NCBI GenBank assembly: GCA_964483375.1
Contig: CAZABJ010000030.1
Location: forward strand, 1-33,007
Reading direction: 5' to 3'
Length of the DNA: 33,007 nt
Source of the DNA: JAUIEH01 sp964483375
GTDB lineage: Bacteria; Pseudomonadota; Alphaproteobacteria; Caulobacterales; Maricaulaceae
Shown: positions 26,318 to 33,007 of the stretch, in pieces
Numbering within the stretch: position 1 is the stretch's first letter
Layout: each line of letters begins with the position of its first letter
The notes under the pieces: generated by a model
What the model was told of the DNA's origin: nothing
Database searches by the model: none
Seen by the model: the letters and a program-made list of their open reading frames with translations, nothing else
Made by a program: the position numbers and the translations under genes

Positions 26318-28855
26318 TCACTGCGCCGCCAAAACCCGCGCCGGAGGGCGGGACAATGCGCGCCATCCCACGCTCGCCCCGCCGGCGGCGGCGGCGATCG
26401 CTGCGAGCAGCGTGACGCCTGCGACCGGCGCCCATGGGAACGCCCATTGCGCTTCGAAGACCTGGGTCACGATCGGCCAGGCGCCCGCAACCCCCAAAGC
26501 GGCCCCGAGCGCTGCGGCGAGAAATCCCGCTGCGGCGAATTCAGCGGCGTAGAGTCCCAACACCCCGAAGCGCGTCGCCCCGAGCGTCTTGAGGAGCGCG
26601 GCTTCCGGTTCGCGCCGACGCGCCGCTGCGGCGAACGCCCCCACCATCACCAACGCGCCTGCGACGATGGCGACGCTGGCAGCGGCGTTCACCGCAACGG
26701 CCAATTCCGCGAACAGCGCGGCGGCCGCCGCCAGCGCCTCCCCGATGCTAATGATGTTGACGTCGGGAAACGGCTCGGCGAGCGCGGCGGACAGGCCCGC
26801 CTCGACCTCAGGAGCGGTTCGGGCGAGCGCGATTTCGGCGGGTCGCGCGGCTTCCAGCGCCCCTGGAGCGAACAAAACGGCGAAATTGGCGCCGAACCCG
26901 CCCCAATCGATACGGCGGAAATTGGCGATCTCCGCTTCCACCGGCCGCCCGAGGATGAGGAAGGAAAGCCGGTCGCCCACCTGCGCGCCGAGACCGCGCG
27001 CGGCGTCGCCTTCAATCGAAATCAGCGGCGGACCCGAATAAGGGTCGGGCCACCACGCGCCCTCGGTCACCTCAGCTTCCGGCGGCGCTGCGCCGGTGAA
27101 GCTCAGCCCGATTTCGCCGTCTATGACCCAGCGCTCCGACGGGGCGACGTCCTCGCGGACAATAGGCGCGCCGTTCAGATGGGTGATCCGGCCCGCAAGC
27201 CATGGCGCCCGTCGGTAGCGTTCCGCATCCGCCACCGCCACGCCCGCGGCGGCGAGCGCGTCGTCGAACGCCCCGCCCACGCCGGCCGGGATCTGCGTGA
27301 ACACCACCGAGGGCAAGCTGTCGGGCGCGGTTTCTTGGATTTGGCGAAGCAGATTGGCTTGGGTCACCGCCACCAAAGTCAGCAGCGCCACCCCCAAGCC
27401 CAGAGCGGGGGCGGCGGTGGGGGCGATCGAGCCCGGACCGCCGAGATTGGACAGCCCCACCGCAGCAAACCCCCGGGCTTGGGGCGCCAATCGGCGGGCG
27501 ACCGCCATGACCAAGCGCGCCACCCCGATCAAGAGGCCGAACGCCACAAGCGCCCCGCCAAGCAGCACCAGGGTGATGAGGGGCCGCGGGCTGAGCGCGG
27601 TCGCCAAGCCCGCAAAAACGAACGCCGCGACGCCCGCCGCGATCCGCTCCGCCCAAGGCGCCCGGGCGTCGTCAGGGCTCGAACGGAACAGGGCTGCGGG
27701 CGGGGTGGCGCGCGCACGGCCCAGTGCGGGCAGAGCGAACGCGAAGGCCGCCGCAAGCCCCTGAGCCCCAGCGGCGAACAGCGGGCCGGGATAGACGCCA
27801 AGCGCGGCGGGCAAAGGCAAACGGTCGCCCAGCGCGAGGGTGAGCGCCAGCGGTGACAAAGCGCCCAGCGCGAGCCCGATGACCACGCCGACCCCGGCAA
27901 GCAGTCCGATTTGAACAAGGTAAGCCGAACGAATGACCCCACCGTCCGCGCCCAGCGCCTTAAGCGCGGCGATCGACTCGCGTCGGGAGTCCAGGAAGGC
28001 TGCGGTGGCTTGGGCGACGCCCACCCCGCCGGCGATGAGCGCGGCGAGACCGACAACGGCTAAGAACGCGCGCAACATGTCGAGCGCATCCGCTAAGCCG
28101 TCCGAGGCGCTCTCGCGGTCGCGCACGCGAAAACCGCGATCCTCCAGCGCCTCGCCGAGCGTCCCGCGCCACCGCGCGAGGTCTTCGGTTTCGGGGAGGA
28201 CGACCCTGTAGGAGTCGCGGAACAACGCGCCCTGGGCGGAAAGCCCCGCCGCCTCAAAAGCTGCGACCGACGTCAACACGCGCGGCCAGATACCTGGGCC
28301 GCCGCCAAGTTGGTCCGGCTCGGCCTCGATAAGCGCGCGCACTTCGAAGCGGCCGGCCCCGATCTCCACCACGTCGCCCAAGCCGACGTCGAACGTCTCC
28401 AAGAACCCAGGCGCGACCGCGACGCCGAACCCTTCCTCGCCGAGAGCGAACGCGTCGGTGCGGGAAACGCCGCCGGCCAGCTGAAGCGCGCCGATGAGCG
28501 GATAGGCGTCGTCGACCCCGCGGATGTCCACCAGCTGCCGGCGCTCGCCCGCACGCGCCATCGCATTGGTGTCGAGCACCCGCGACGTCGCTGGGCCTAA
28601 CGCGGCGATTTCCGCCCGCTCCTCGGGGCTGGCGCTGCGTTGCAGAAGGGAGATCTCGACGTCCCCGCCCAACAGCGCCCGAGCCTCCCTCGCCAGCCCG
28701 GCCTTGAACGTTTCCGACACCGAGCCCGACGCCGCGATCGCCCAAACGCCCAGCGCCAAACACGCCAGGAACACCCGAAATCCGCGCGCGCCGGCCGACA
28801 ATTCGCGCGCCGCGATCCAAAGCGAGGCCGGCGCCCGGCGTTCCCGCACGCTCAT
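26318..28855 (-). CDS. ybbP: YbbP-like ABC transporter permease (FtsX/MacB_PCD type)
   Basis: This 845-residue protein has about ten membrane segments: one near residues 26-46, a block of three at about 255-375, a further block through the middle (about 405-510), and three at the C-terminal end. Large extracytoplasmic domains lie at about 50-250 and 515-720. Length and layout match YbbP rather than LolC/E or MacB, which are shorter. It overlaps the ATPase gene by 4 nt (ATGA) and lies, with it, divergent from a tesA-like gene, the same arrangement as ybbA-ybbP and tesA in E. coli. It is probably a mechanotransmission-type ABC protein acting in the periplasm; the substrate is not known. The symbol is given by family and synteny. 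Confidence 0.9.
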   Translation of the reverse strand: MSVRERRAPASLWIAARELSAGARGFRVFLACLALGVWAIAASGSVSETFKAGLAREARALLGGDVEISLLQRSASPEERAEIAALGPATSRVLDTNAMARAGERRQLVDIRGVDDAYPLIGALQLAGGVSRTDAFALGEEGFGVAVAPGFLETFDVGLGDVVEIGAGRFEVRALIEAEPDQLGGGPGIWPRVLTSVAAFEAAGLSAQGALFRDSYRVVLPETEDLARWRGTLGEALEDRGFRVRDRESASDGLADALDMLRAFLAVVGLAALIAGGVGVAQATAAFLDSRRESIAALKALGADGGVIRSAYLVQIGLLAGVGVVIGLALGALSPLALTLALGDRLPLPAALGVYPGPLFAAGAQGLAAAFAFALPALGRARATPPAALFRSSPDDARAPWAERIAAGVAAFVFAGLATALSPRPLITLVLLGGALVAFGLLIGVARLVMAVARRLAPQARGFAAVGLSNLGGPGSIAPTAAPALGLGVALLTLVAVTQANLLRQIQETAPDSLPSVVFTQIPAGVGGAFDDALAAAGVAVADAERYRRAPWLAGRITHLNGAPIVREDVAPSERWVIDGEIGLSFTGAAPPEAEVTEGAWWPDPYSGPPLISIEGDAARGLGAQVGDRLSFLILGRPVEAEIANFRRIDWGGFGANFAVLFAPGALEAARPAEIALARTAPEVEAGLSAALAEPFPDVNIISIGEALAAAAALFAELAVAVNAAASVAIVAGALVMVGAFAAAARRREPEAALLKTLGATRFGVLGLYAAEFAAAGFLAAALGAALGVAGAWPIVTQVFEAQWAFPWAPVAGVTLLAAIAAAAGGASVGWRALSRPPARVLAAQ

Positions 28856-29571
28856 GCGAACTGCCCGTCGCGCATGGCGACCTGGCGGTCAGCGCGCGCC
28901 GCGACGTCGCGGTCATGGGTGACCAGCACCAACGCCGCGCCGCGATCGGCGGCGAGCGAAAACAGCATATCCGCGACGCCTCCTCCGGTTTCTCCGTCGA
29001 GGTTCCCCGTTGGCTCGTCGGCGAACACGATTTCCGGGTCTGGCGCGAGCGCGCGGGCGACAGCCACTCGCTGCCGTTCTCCGCCTGAGAGCTGGCCGGG
29101 ATAGTGCCGCAGCCGCGTAGCCAGTCCGACCGCCCCAAGCGCGGCCTCGGCCCGTGCGGCGGCGTCAGGGACCCGCGCGATCTCCAAGGGCGCGCGCACA
29201 TTGTCCAAGGCCGTCAGCGTCGGCAGCAAGTGGAAGGACTGGAACACAAAGCCCACCCGCCCGCGGCGCAGTCGCGCGAGCGCATCCTCATTCATCGCGC
29301 GGATGTCGCGGCCGAGAAGCGAGACCTCGCCCGCCGTGGCGCGTTCGAGCCCAGCGGCAACCGACATCAATGAAGACTTGCCCGATCCTGACGGCCCGAC
29401 GACCGCCACGCTGCGTCCGGCGCGGGCGTCGAAATCCACGCCCTTGAGAATGCGCACCGGCCCCGAAGCGGCGTTGAGCGACAGTTCGACCCCGCGCAGC
29501 GACAAAACCACGGCGTTTTCCTGGGCGCGAGCGGGCGCGGCGGGGTTGGTAAGAACGTCTTCATCGAACAT
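28852..29571 (-). CDS. ybbA: YbbA-like ABC transporter ATPase (LolD/MacB group)
   Basis: The 239-residue ATPase has Walker A GPSGSGKS at 59-66, the Q-loop VFQSFHLLPTLTALDNV at 109-125, the signature LSGGERQR at 161-168 and Walker B IVFADEPTGNLD at 181-192, all as in LolD/MacB/YbbA proteins. The start at 29571 has GAGG about 8 nt upstream. The first 20 residues are a polar extension before the domain. It would drive the YbbP-like permease encoded 4 nt overlapping behind it. The 65-nt gap to the divergent esterase gene must hold promoters for both directions. Confidence 0.94.
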   Translation of the reverse strand: MFDEDVLTNPAAPARAQENAVVLSLRGVELSLNAASGPVRILKGVDFDARAGRSVAVVGPSGSGKSSLMSVAAGLERATAGEVSLLGRDIRAMNEDALARLRRGRVGFVFQSFHLLPTLTALDNVRAPLEIARVPDAAARAEAALGAVGLATRLRHYPGQLSGGERQRVAVARALAPDPEIVFADEPTGNLDGETGGGVADMLFSLAADRGAALVLVTHDRDVAARADRQVAMRDGQFA

Positions 29572-29636
29572 AGTCGCCTCACTTGCCGCTGGGGGGTCCC
29601 GCCGCGGCTCATCGTTTTTCGATATGTAGGATGCGC

Positions 29637-30383
29637 ATGGCCGTTCGTCTCGCTCGCGCGCCGCGCCGCGCTCACATTTCCGTGACCCTCTGCGCCCTCG
29701 CACTGGTCGCTTGCAATGGCGAGAGCGCAGGGCCCTCGCCTGAGATCGCGCCTGAGGCCGCCGCGCCCGCCCCGAGCGCCGTTGCGTCAAACGACGAGGC
29801 CTTCGTCCTTGTCGTCTTGGGCGACAGCCTTACCGCCGGCTTCGGCCTGGAGGATCCCGACCGCCTCGTAAACGGCCTGCAGGCGCGCATGGCCGAGGGC
29901 CGCGAGGGCGTCATCGAGGTACGCAACGCCGGGGTGTCAGGCGAAACCGCGGAGGACGGGCTGCGGCGCTTTGATTGGTCGGTGACCCCCGACGCCGACG
30001 GCGTGCTCGTCGAGCTTGGGGCCAACGATATGTTCGCCGGGCGCGATCCCAGCGCGGTGCGCGCCGATCTCGCCGCCATCATTGAGCGCGCCGAGGCGCG
30101 CGAGCTGTGGGTGGGCCTGGTGGGCATGCGCGCGCCGGTGAATGCGGGCGAGGACTATCGCCTCGCTTTCGACGCCATTTACGGCGAGTTGTCGGACGCC
30201 TACTGCGCGCCCCTTTATCCTTGGTATTTCGACGGCATCATCGACCCGGAGTCAGGCGCTACGCGCTTGGAGCTGTTGTTGGACGACGGCCTGCATCCCA
30301 ACGCCGCGGGAATTGATGTGGTCGCAGAGCGGCTGGGCGCATGGCTCGCGGGCGCGATCGACGGCGAAGAGGACCCGTGCTGA
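29637..30383 (+). CDS. tesA: TesA-like GDSL/SGNH esterase, predicted lipoprotein
   Basis: This is an SGNH hydrolase of the TesA family (multifunctional acyl-CoA thioesterase I, protease I and lysophospholipase L1 in E. coli). From the ATG at 29637, preceded by AGGA at 6 nt, it has 248 residues. The catalytic residues are Ser64 in the GDSL block, Asn in the GANDMF block, and Asp217 and His220 in DGLHPN. Unlike E. coli TesA, which has a cleavable signal peptide, the N-terminus has a lipobox LVAC with Cys26, so the enzyme is predicted to be a lipoprotein, followed by a Pro/Ala-rich linker of about 25 residues. The stop overlaps the start of the aldo/keto reductase gene by one base (TGATG). Confidence 0.9.
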   Translation: MAVRLARAPRRAHISVTLCALALVACNGESAGPSPEIAPEAAAPAPSAVASNDEAFVLVVLGDSLTAGFGLEDPDRLVNGLQARMAEGREGVIEVRNAGVSGETAEDGLRRFDWSVTPDADGVLVELGANDMFAGRDPSAVRADLAAIIERAEARELWVGLVGMRAPVNAGEDYRLAFDAIYGELSDAYCAPLYPWYFDGIIDPESGATRLELLLDDGLHPNAAGIDVVAERLGAWLAGAIDGEEDPC

Positions 30384-31426
30384 TGGAGCGTAGACCGCTT
30401 GGCCGCACGGGGATCGACGTCTCGGTCTGCTGCCTCGGCACCATGACATGGGGCGAGCAGAACACAGCCGAAGAAGGTTTCGCTCAGATGGACCGCGCGC
30501 TTGAGGCGGGCGTGGACTTCTTCGACACCGCGGAGCTTTACGCCATCCCGCCGCGCCCAGAAACGGCGGGGCGGACCGAGGAGATCATCGGGGACTGGTT
30601 CGCCGCCCGAAAAAACCGCGACGCCGTCATACTCGCCACCAAAGTGGTCGGCCGGGCGCCGGGCATGACGTGGTTCCGCAAGGACGGCTCAGGGGCGCGC
30701 GTGACCCCCGCCCAGATCAGCGAAGCGGTCGAGGGCAGCCTGAAGCGGCTCAAAACCGACTATATCGACCTTTACCAGATCCACTGGCCCGATCGCGGCG
30801 TGGAGGGGTTCGGGCATTTCGCTTATCGCGACTATGACGAAGACTACGTCTCGTTTGAAGATCAACTTGAGACGCTGGCGCGCCACGTGGATAAGGGTGA
30901 CATTCGCCATCTCGGTCTTTCAAACGAGACGGCCTGGGGCGTGAGCCGCTTTCTCGCGGTCGCTGAAGCCCGCGGCTGGCCGCGCATGGCGTCGATCCAA
31001 AACGCCTACAGCTTGCTGAACCGCACGTTTGAAACCAATCTCGCCGAAGTCGCCCTGCGCGAAGACGTCGGCCTGCTCGCCTATTCCCCCCTCGCCCAAG
31101 GCGTGCTCACGGGCAAGTATTTGGACGGCGCGACGCCCCCGGGCTCCCGCAAAGCCCTGTTCAAGCGCATGCAACGCTATGAGACGCCCGGCGCGGAACC
31201 GGCCATTCGCGCTTATGTGCGGATCGCCCAGGAAGCCGGCCTCGATCCCGCGGCGCTTGCCTTGGCCTTTGTCGCGAGCCGGCCGTTCTGCACCTCCGCC
31301 ATCATCGGCGCGACGACCATGCCGCAGCTGGAGACCGCGCTGTCGGCCTTCACCGTCGGCTGGAACCCCGATCTGGAGGACGCCGTGCAGGCGGTGCATC
31401 GCGCCTGCCCCAATCCTTGTCCTTGA
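30383..31426 (+). CDS. Aldo/keto reductase, Tas-like
   Basis: The 347-residue protein is an NADPH-dependent aldo/keto reductase TIM barrel. The catalytic tetrad is seen as Asp48 and Tyr53 (FFDTAELY), Lys87 (ILATKVV) and His134 (QIHWPDR). The sequence MTWGEQN near residue 21 and QIHWPDR are typical of the Tas subgroup. The C-terminal cofactor motif reads IIGATTMPQLE. The natural substrate is not known for this group. The start overlaps the tesA-like stop by one base, so the two genes are probably translated together, although no metabolic link between them is obvious. Confidence 0.93.
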   Translation: MERRPLGRTGIDVSVCCLGTMTWGEQNTAEEGFAQMDRALEAGVDFFDTAELYAIPPRPETAGRTEEIIGDWFAARKNRDAVILATKVVGRAPGMTWFRKDGSGARVTPAQISEAVEGSLKRLKTDYIDLYQIHWPDRGVEGFGHFAYRDYDEDYVSFEDQLETLARHVDKGDIRHLGLSNETAWGVSRFLAVAEARGWPRMASIQNAYSLLNRTFETNLAEVALREDVGLLAYSPLAQGVLTGKYLDGATPPGSRKALFKRMQRYETPGAEPAIRAYVRIAQEAGLDPAALALAFVASRPFCTSAIIGATTMPQLETALSAFTVGWNPDLEDAVQAVHRACPNPCP

Positions 31427-31509
31427 ACGGCAACACCTTTTCACTAACCCACCAGCGTATGGGCCCTCCTCTTGGCGGGGCGGGGAACCTGCCGCTATAG
31501 GTCGAGACC

Positions 31510-31857
31510 GTGACCACCCTCTCTGCTTCTGAGCGCCGCGCGCGCGGGCTGACGGCGGGGCTCATCGGTTTGGCCGGGGGGCTCTTGGCTGCCGTCGTTT
31601 TTCTCGCCGTGGCGCTGGCGACGCCGCTTCCCTGGCTCGCATCGCTTGCGACCGCCGGAGCGGTGACGGTCACCAACGCCGCGCGCGCGAAGCTCTCTGG
31701 CGTGTTCACGGCAAGCCATTATTTGGGAACCATGTTGATCGTCTGCGCCGCGGTCAGCGCGGAGGGCGGCGTGCGCGCGGCCTGGGCGATTTATCTGGGC
31801 GGGCTGGTCTTCTTTTCTTGGTTGGACGCCAGCGGCAACACGCTGGACGCCGAATGA
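31510..31857 (+). CDS. Small membrane protein of unknown function
   Basis: I do not recognise this 115-residue protein. It starts at GTG 31510 with AGGTCGAG upstream. Three hydrophobic segments are visible (about residues 15-38, 41-56 and 68-103, the last possibly two helices), with a basic N-terminus and a short acidic C-terminal end. It lies 83 nt after the aldo/keto reductase and 15 nt before thpR, so it may share a transcript with thpR and the sirtuin gene. Confidence 0.65.
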   Translation: MTTLSASERRARGLTAGLIGLAGGLLAAVVFLAVALATPLPWLASLATAGAVTVTNAARAKLSGVFTASHYLGTMLIVCAAVSAEGGVRAAWAIYLGGLVFFSWLDASGNTLDAE

Positions 31858-31872
31858 GGGGCGGACGGGCTG

Positions 31873-32424
31873 ATGACGATGCGTTTGTTCGCCGCGATCG
31901 CGGCGCCTGAGGAAATTGCGGAGCGGCTGAGCCCGCTGCAGCGCGGGGTTCCAGGCGCACGATGGCGGCCCCCTGAAAACTTCCACGTGACATTGCGCTT
32001 TTTCGGGGAGATCGACGAAGCCGTCGCCCGCGATTTGGACGATGAGCTCGCGCAAATTGAGATCACCGGCTTTGCCCTGACATTGTCGGGCGCCGGGTGG
32101 TTCGGGGGCGAGCGGCCGCACGCGCTGTGGATCGGCGTTGAGGAAAACGAGGCGCTCAACACCCTGGCCTCACGCTGCGAAAGGGCGGCGCGGCGAGCGG
32201 GACTGCCGGCGGAAAAGCGCAACTTCGCTCCTCATGTGACGCTCGCCTATCTAAACAATACCGGCCATGAAGCCGCGGCGCGCTTCGCCCAACGGCTCGC
32301 GCTGTTTAAAGCGCCCCCGTTTTGGGTCGATCGCTTCGGTCTGTATTCGAGCTGGACGGGGAAAGGCCCCTCGCAATATGTGCTGGAGGCGGAATACCCG
32401 CTTCTCCCGGAGCACGCCCGATGA
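31873..32424 (+). CDS. thpR: RNA 2',3'-cyclic phosphodiesterase
   Basis: This 183-residue protein belongs to the 2H phosphoesterase superfamily (ThpR/LigT), which hydrolyses 2',3'-cyclic phosphate ends on RNA and can ligate tRNA halves in vitro. The two HxTx motifs are present: His38-Val-Thr40 (FHVTLRFFGE) and His121-Val-Thr123 (PHVTLAYL). The ATG at 31873 has GAGGGG about 12 nt upstream; an ATG two codons on is further from it. The stop overlaps the sirtuin start by 4 nt (ATGA), a sign of coupling. Confidence 0.94.
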   Translation: MTMRLFAAIAAPEEIAERLSPLQRGVPGARWRPPENFHVTLRFFGEIDEAVARDLDDELAQIEITGFALTLSGAGWFGGERPHALWIGVEENEALNTLASRCERAARRAGLPAEKRNFAPHVTLAYLNNTGHEAAARFAQRLALFKAPPFWVDRFGLYSSWTGKGPSQYVLEAEYPLLPEHAR

Positions 32425-33007
32425 CCCCGCTCAACGTCGTTATCCTCACCGGCGCCGGCATTTCCGCTGAGTCCGGTCTCGGCACGTTCCGAGAAAAAGA
32501 CGGTGTGTGGTCGAAATGGAACCCGATGGAGCTTGCGACGCCCGAGGGCTTCGCGCGCAATCCTGTGCGGGTCCAGGAGTTCTACAACATGCGGCGGCGC
32601 GATTTGTTGGCGAGTGAGCCGAACCCGGCGCATTTCGCGCTTGGGCGGCTGGAGACGGCGCTCGCCGATGTGGGGGGCCGGCTCACCTTGGTCACCCAAA
32701 ATGTCGACGACCTCCATGAACGCGGCGGTTCAAAAAGTCCGTGGCACATGCATGGCGAGCTTCTCAAAGCGCGCTGTACGAATTGCGGCGCCGTGGCGGA
32801 CTGGCGCGTCGACCTATCGGTGTCCGACGCCTGTCCGGCGTGCGGAGAAGTCGGCGGCCTGCGTCCGCATGTGGTGTGGTTTGGCGAGTATCCGTTTCAC
32901 CTCGACGCAATCGCCGAGACGATCGCCGAAGCGGACCTGTTCGTGTCGATTGGAACCTCCGGCACGGTATGGCCGGCCGCAGGCTTCGTGCTCGCCGCAC
33001 AAGAAGC
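32421..33007 (+). CDS. cobB: NAD-dependent protein deacylase (SIRT5-like), 3' end cut
   Basis: A sirtuin that removes acyl groups from lysines using NAD. The first 195 residues are present; the gene runs off the right edge. The Rossmann motif GAGISAESG is at 11-19, TQNVDDLHERGG at 92-103 with the catalytic His111 in MHGEL, and the zinc site has Cys119, Cys122, Cys138 and Cys141. Tyr55 and Arg58 (FYNMRRR) are the pair that binds succinyl or malonyl groups in class III sirtuins such as SIRT5 and E. coli CobB, so desuccinylase activity is expected besides deacetylation. The start overlaps the thpR stop by 4 nt. Confidence 0.95.
   Translation, partial: MTPLNVVILTGAGISAESGLGTFREKDGVWSKWNPMELATPEGFARNPVRVQEFYNMRRRDLLASEPNPAHFALGRLETALADVGGRLTLVTQNVDDLHERGGSKSPWHMHGELLKARCTNCGAVADWRVDLSVSDACPACGEVGGLRPHVVWFGEYPFHLDAIAETIAEADLFVSIGTSGTVWPAAGFVLAAQE

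Noticed and set aside
26447..27856. A 469-residue plus-strand open frame within the ybbP-like gene
   Set aside because: Arg/Gln/Gly-rich composition with no domain pattern, and it is fully antisense to the permease gene.

Overview
The window is a high-GC chromosomal segment from an alphaproteobacterium. The evidence is a set of typical alphaproteobacterial neighbourhoods: ccmA-B-C-D-G divergent from acnA, dapF followed by mtaB and ftsY, ftsY followed by a YciB/IspZ septation protein, and a DUF2794 gene. The order cannot be fixed from this sequence alone. I see no phage, transposon, CRISPR array, tRNA or rRNA, so this is core chromosome and not an accessory island.

Layout. 1-6645 (minus strand): a membrane histidine kinase cut by the left edge, an inner-membrane alpha/beta hydrolase and a dicarboxylate/amino acid:cation symporter in one run; then a secreted alpha/beta hydrolase and a prolyl oligopeptidase. 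6760-11914 (mostly plus): dapF; a cupin on the minus strand; then mtaB, a small Arg-rich HEAT-like protein and ftsY, joined by 4-nt stop/start overlaps, followed by the septation protein. 11934-13486: a Nudix hydrolase, a MarR regulator with a lysine-rich histone-H1-like tail, and a small orphan protein. 13586-16368 (minus): the haem exporter and thioredoxin part of cytochrome c maturation System I (ccmA, B, C, D, G). 16541-20101 (plus): aconitase acnA with a clear sigma-70 promoter and two terminator hairpins, then a secreted DUF1223 protein. 20137-24601 (minus): a four-gene GldA/GldF/GldG/DUF4340 ABC module. 24602-24964 is a palindrome-rich noncoding region, followed by DUF2794 and a Bax-inhibitor-1 protein. 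26318-31426: the ybbA-ybbP ABC transporter divergent from a tesA-like lipoprotein esterase that overlaps an aldo/keto reductase. 31510-33007: a small membrane protein, thpR and a SIRT5-like sirtuin cut by the right edge.

How the genes work together. The ccm genes supply haem and reductant for c-type cytochromes and sit back to back with a TCA-cycle gene. mtaB, the small protein and ftsY are probably translated as a coupled unit. The two ABC systems (Gld-type and YbbAP-type) are membrane/export machines whose substrates cannot be read from sequence. The least explained items are the Gld-type/DUF4340 module with its unusual upstream region, the MarR protein with a basic tail, and the small basic protein between mtaB and ftsY. 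Everything else is recognisable housekeeping or known families; I found no convincing wholly new system.
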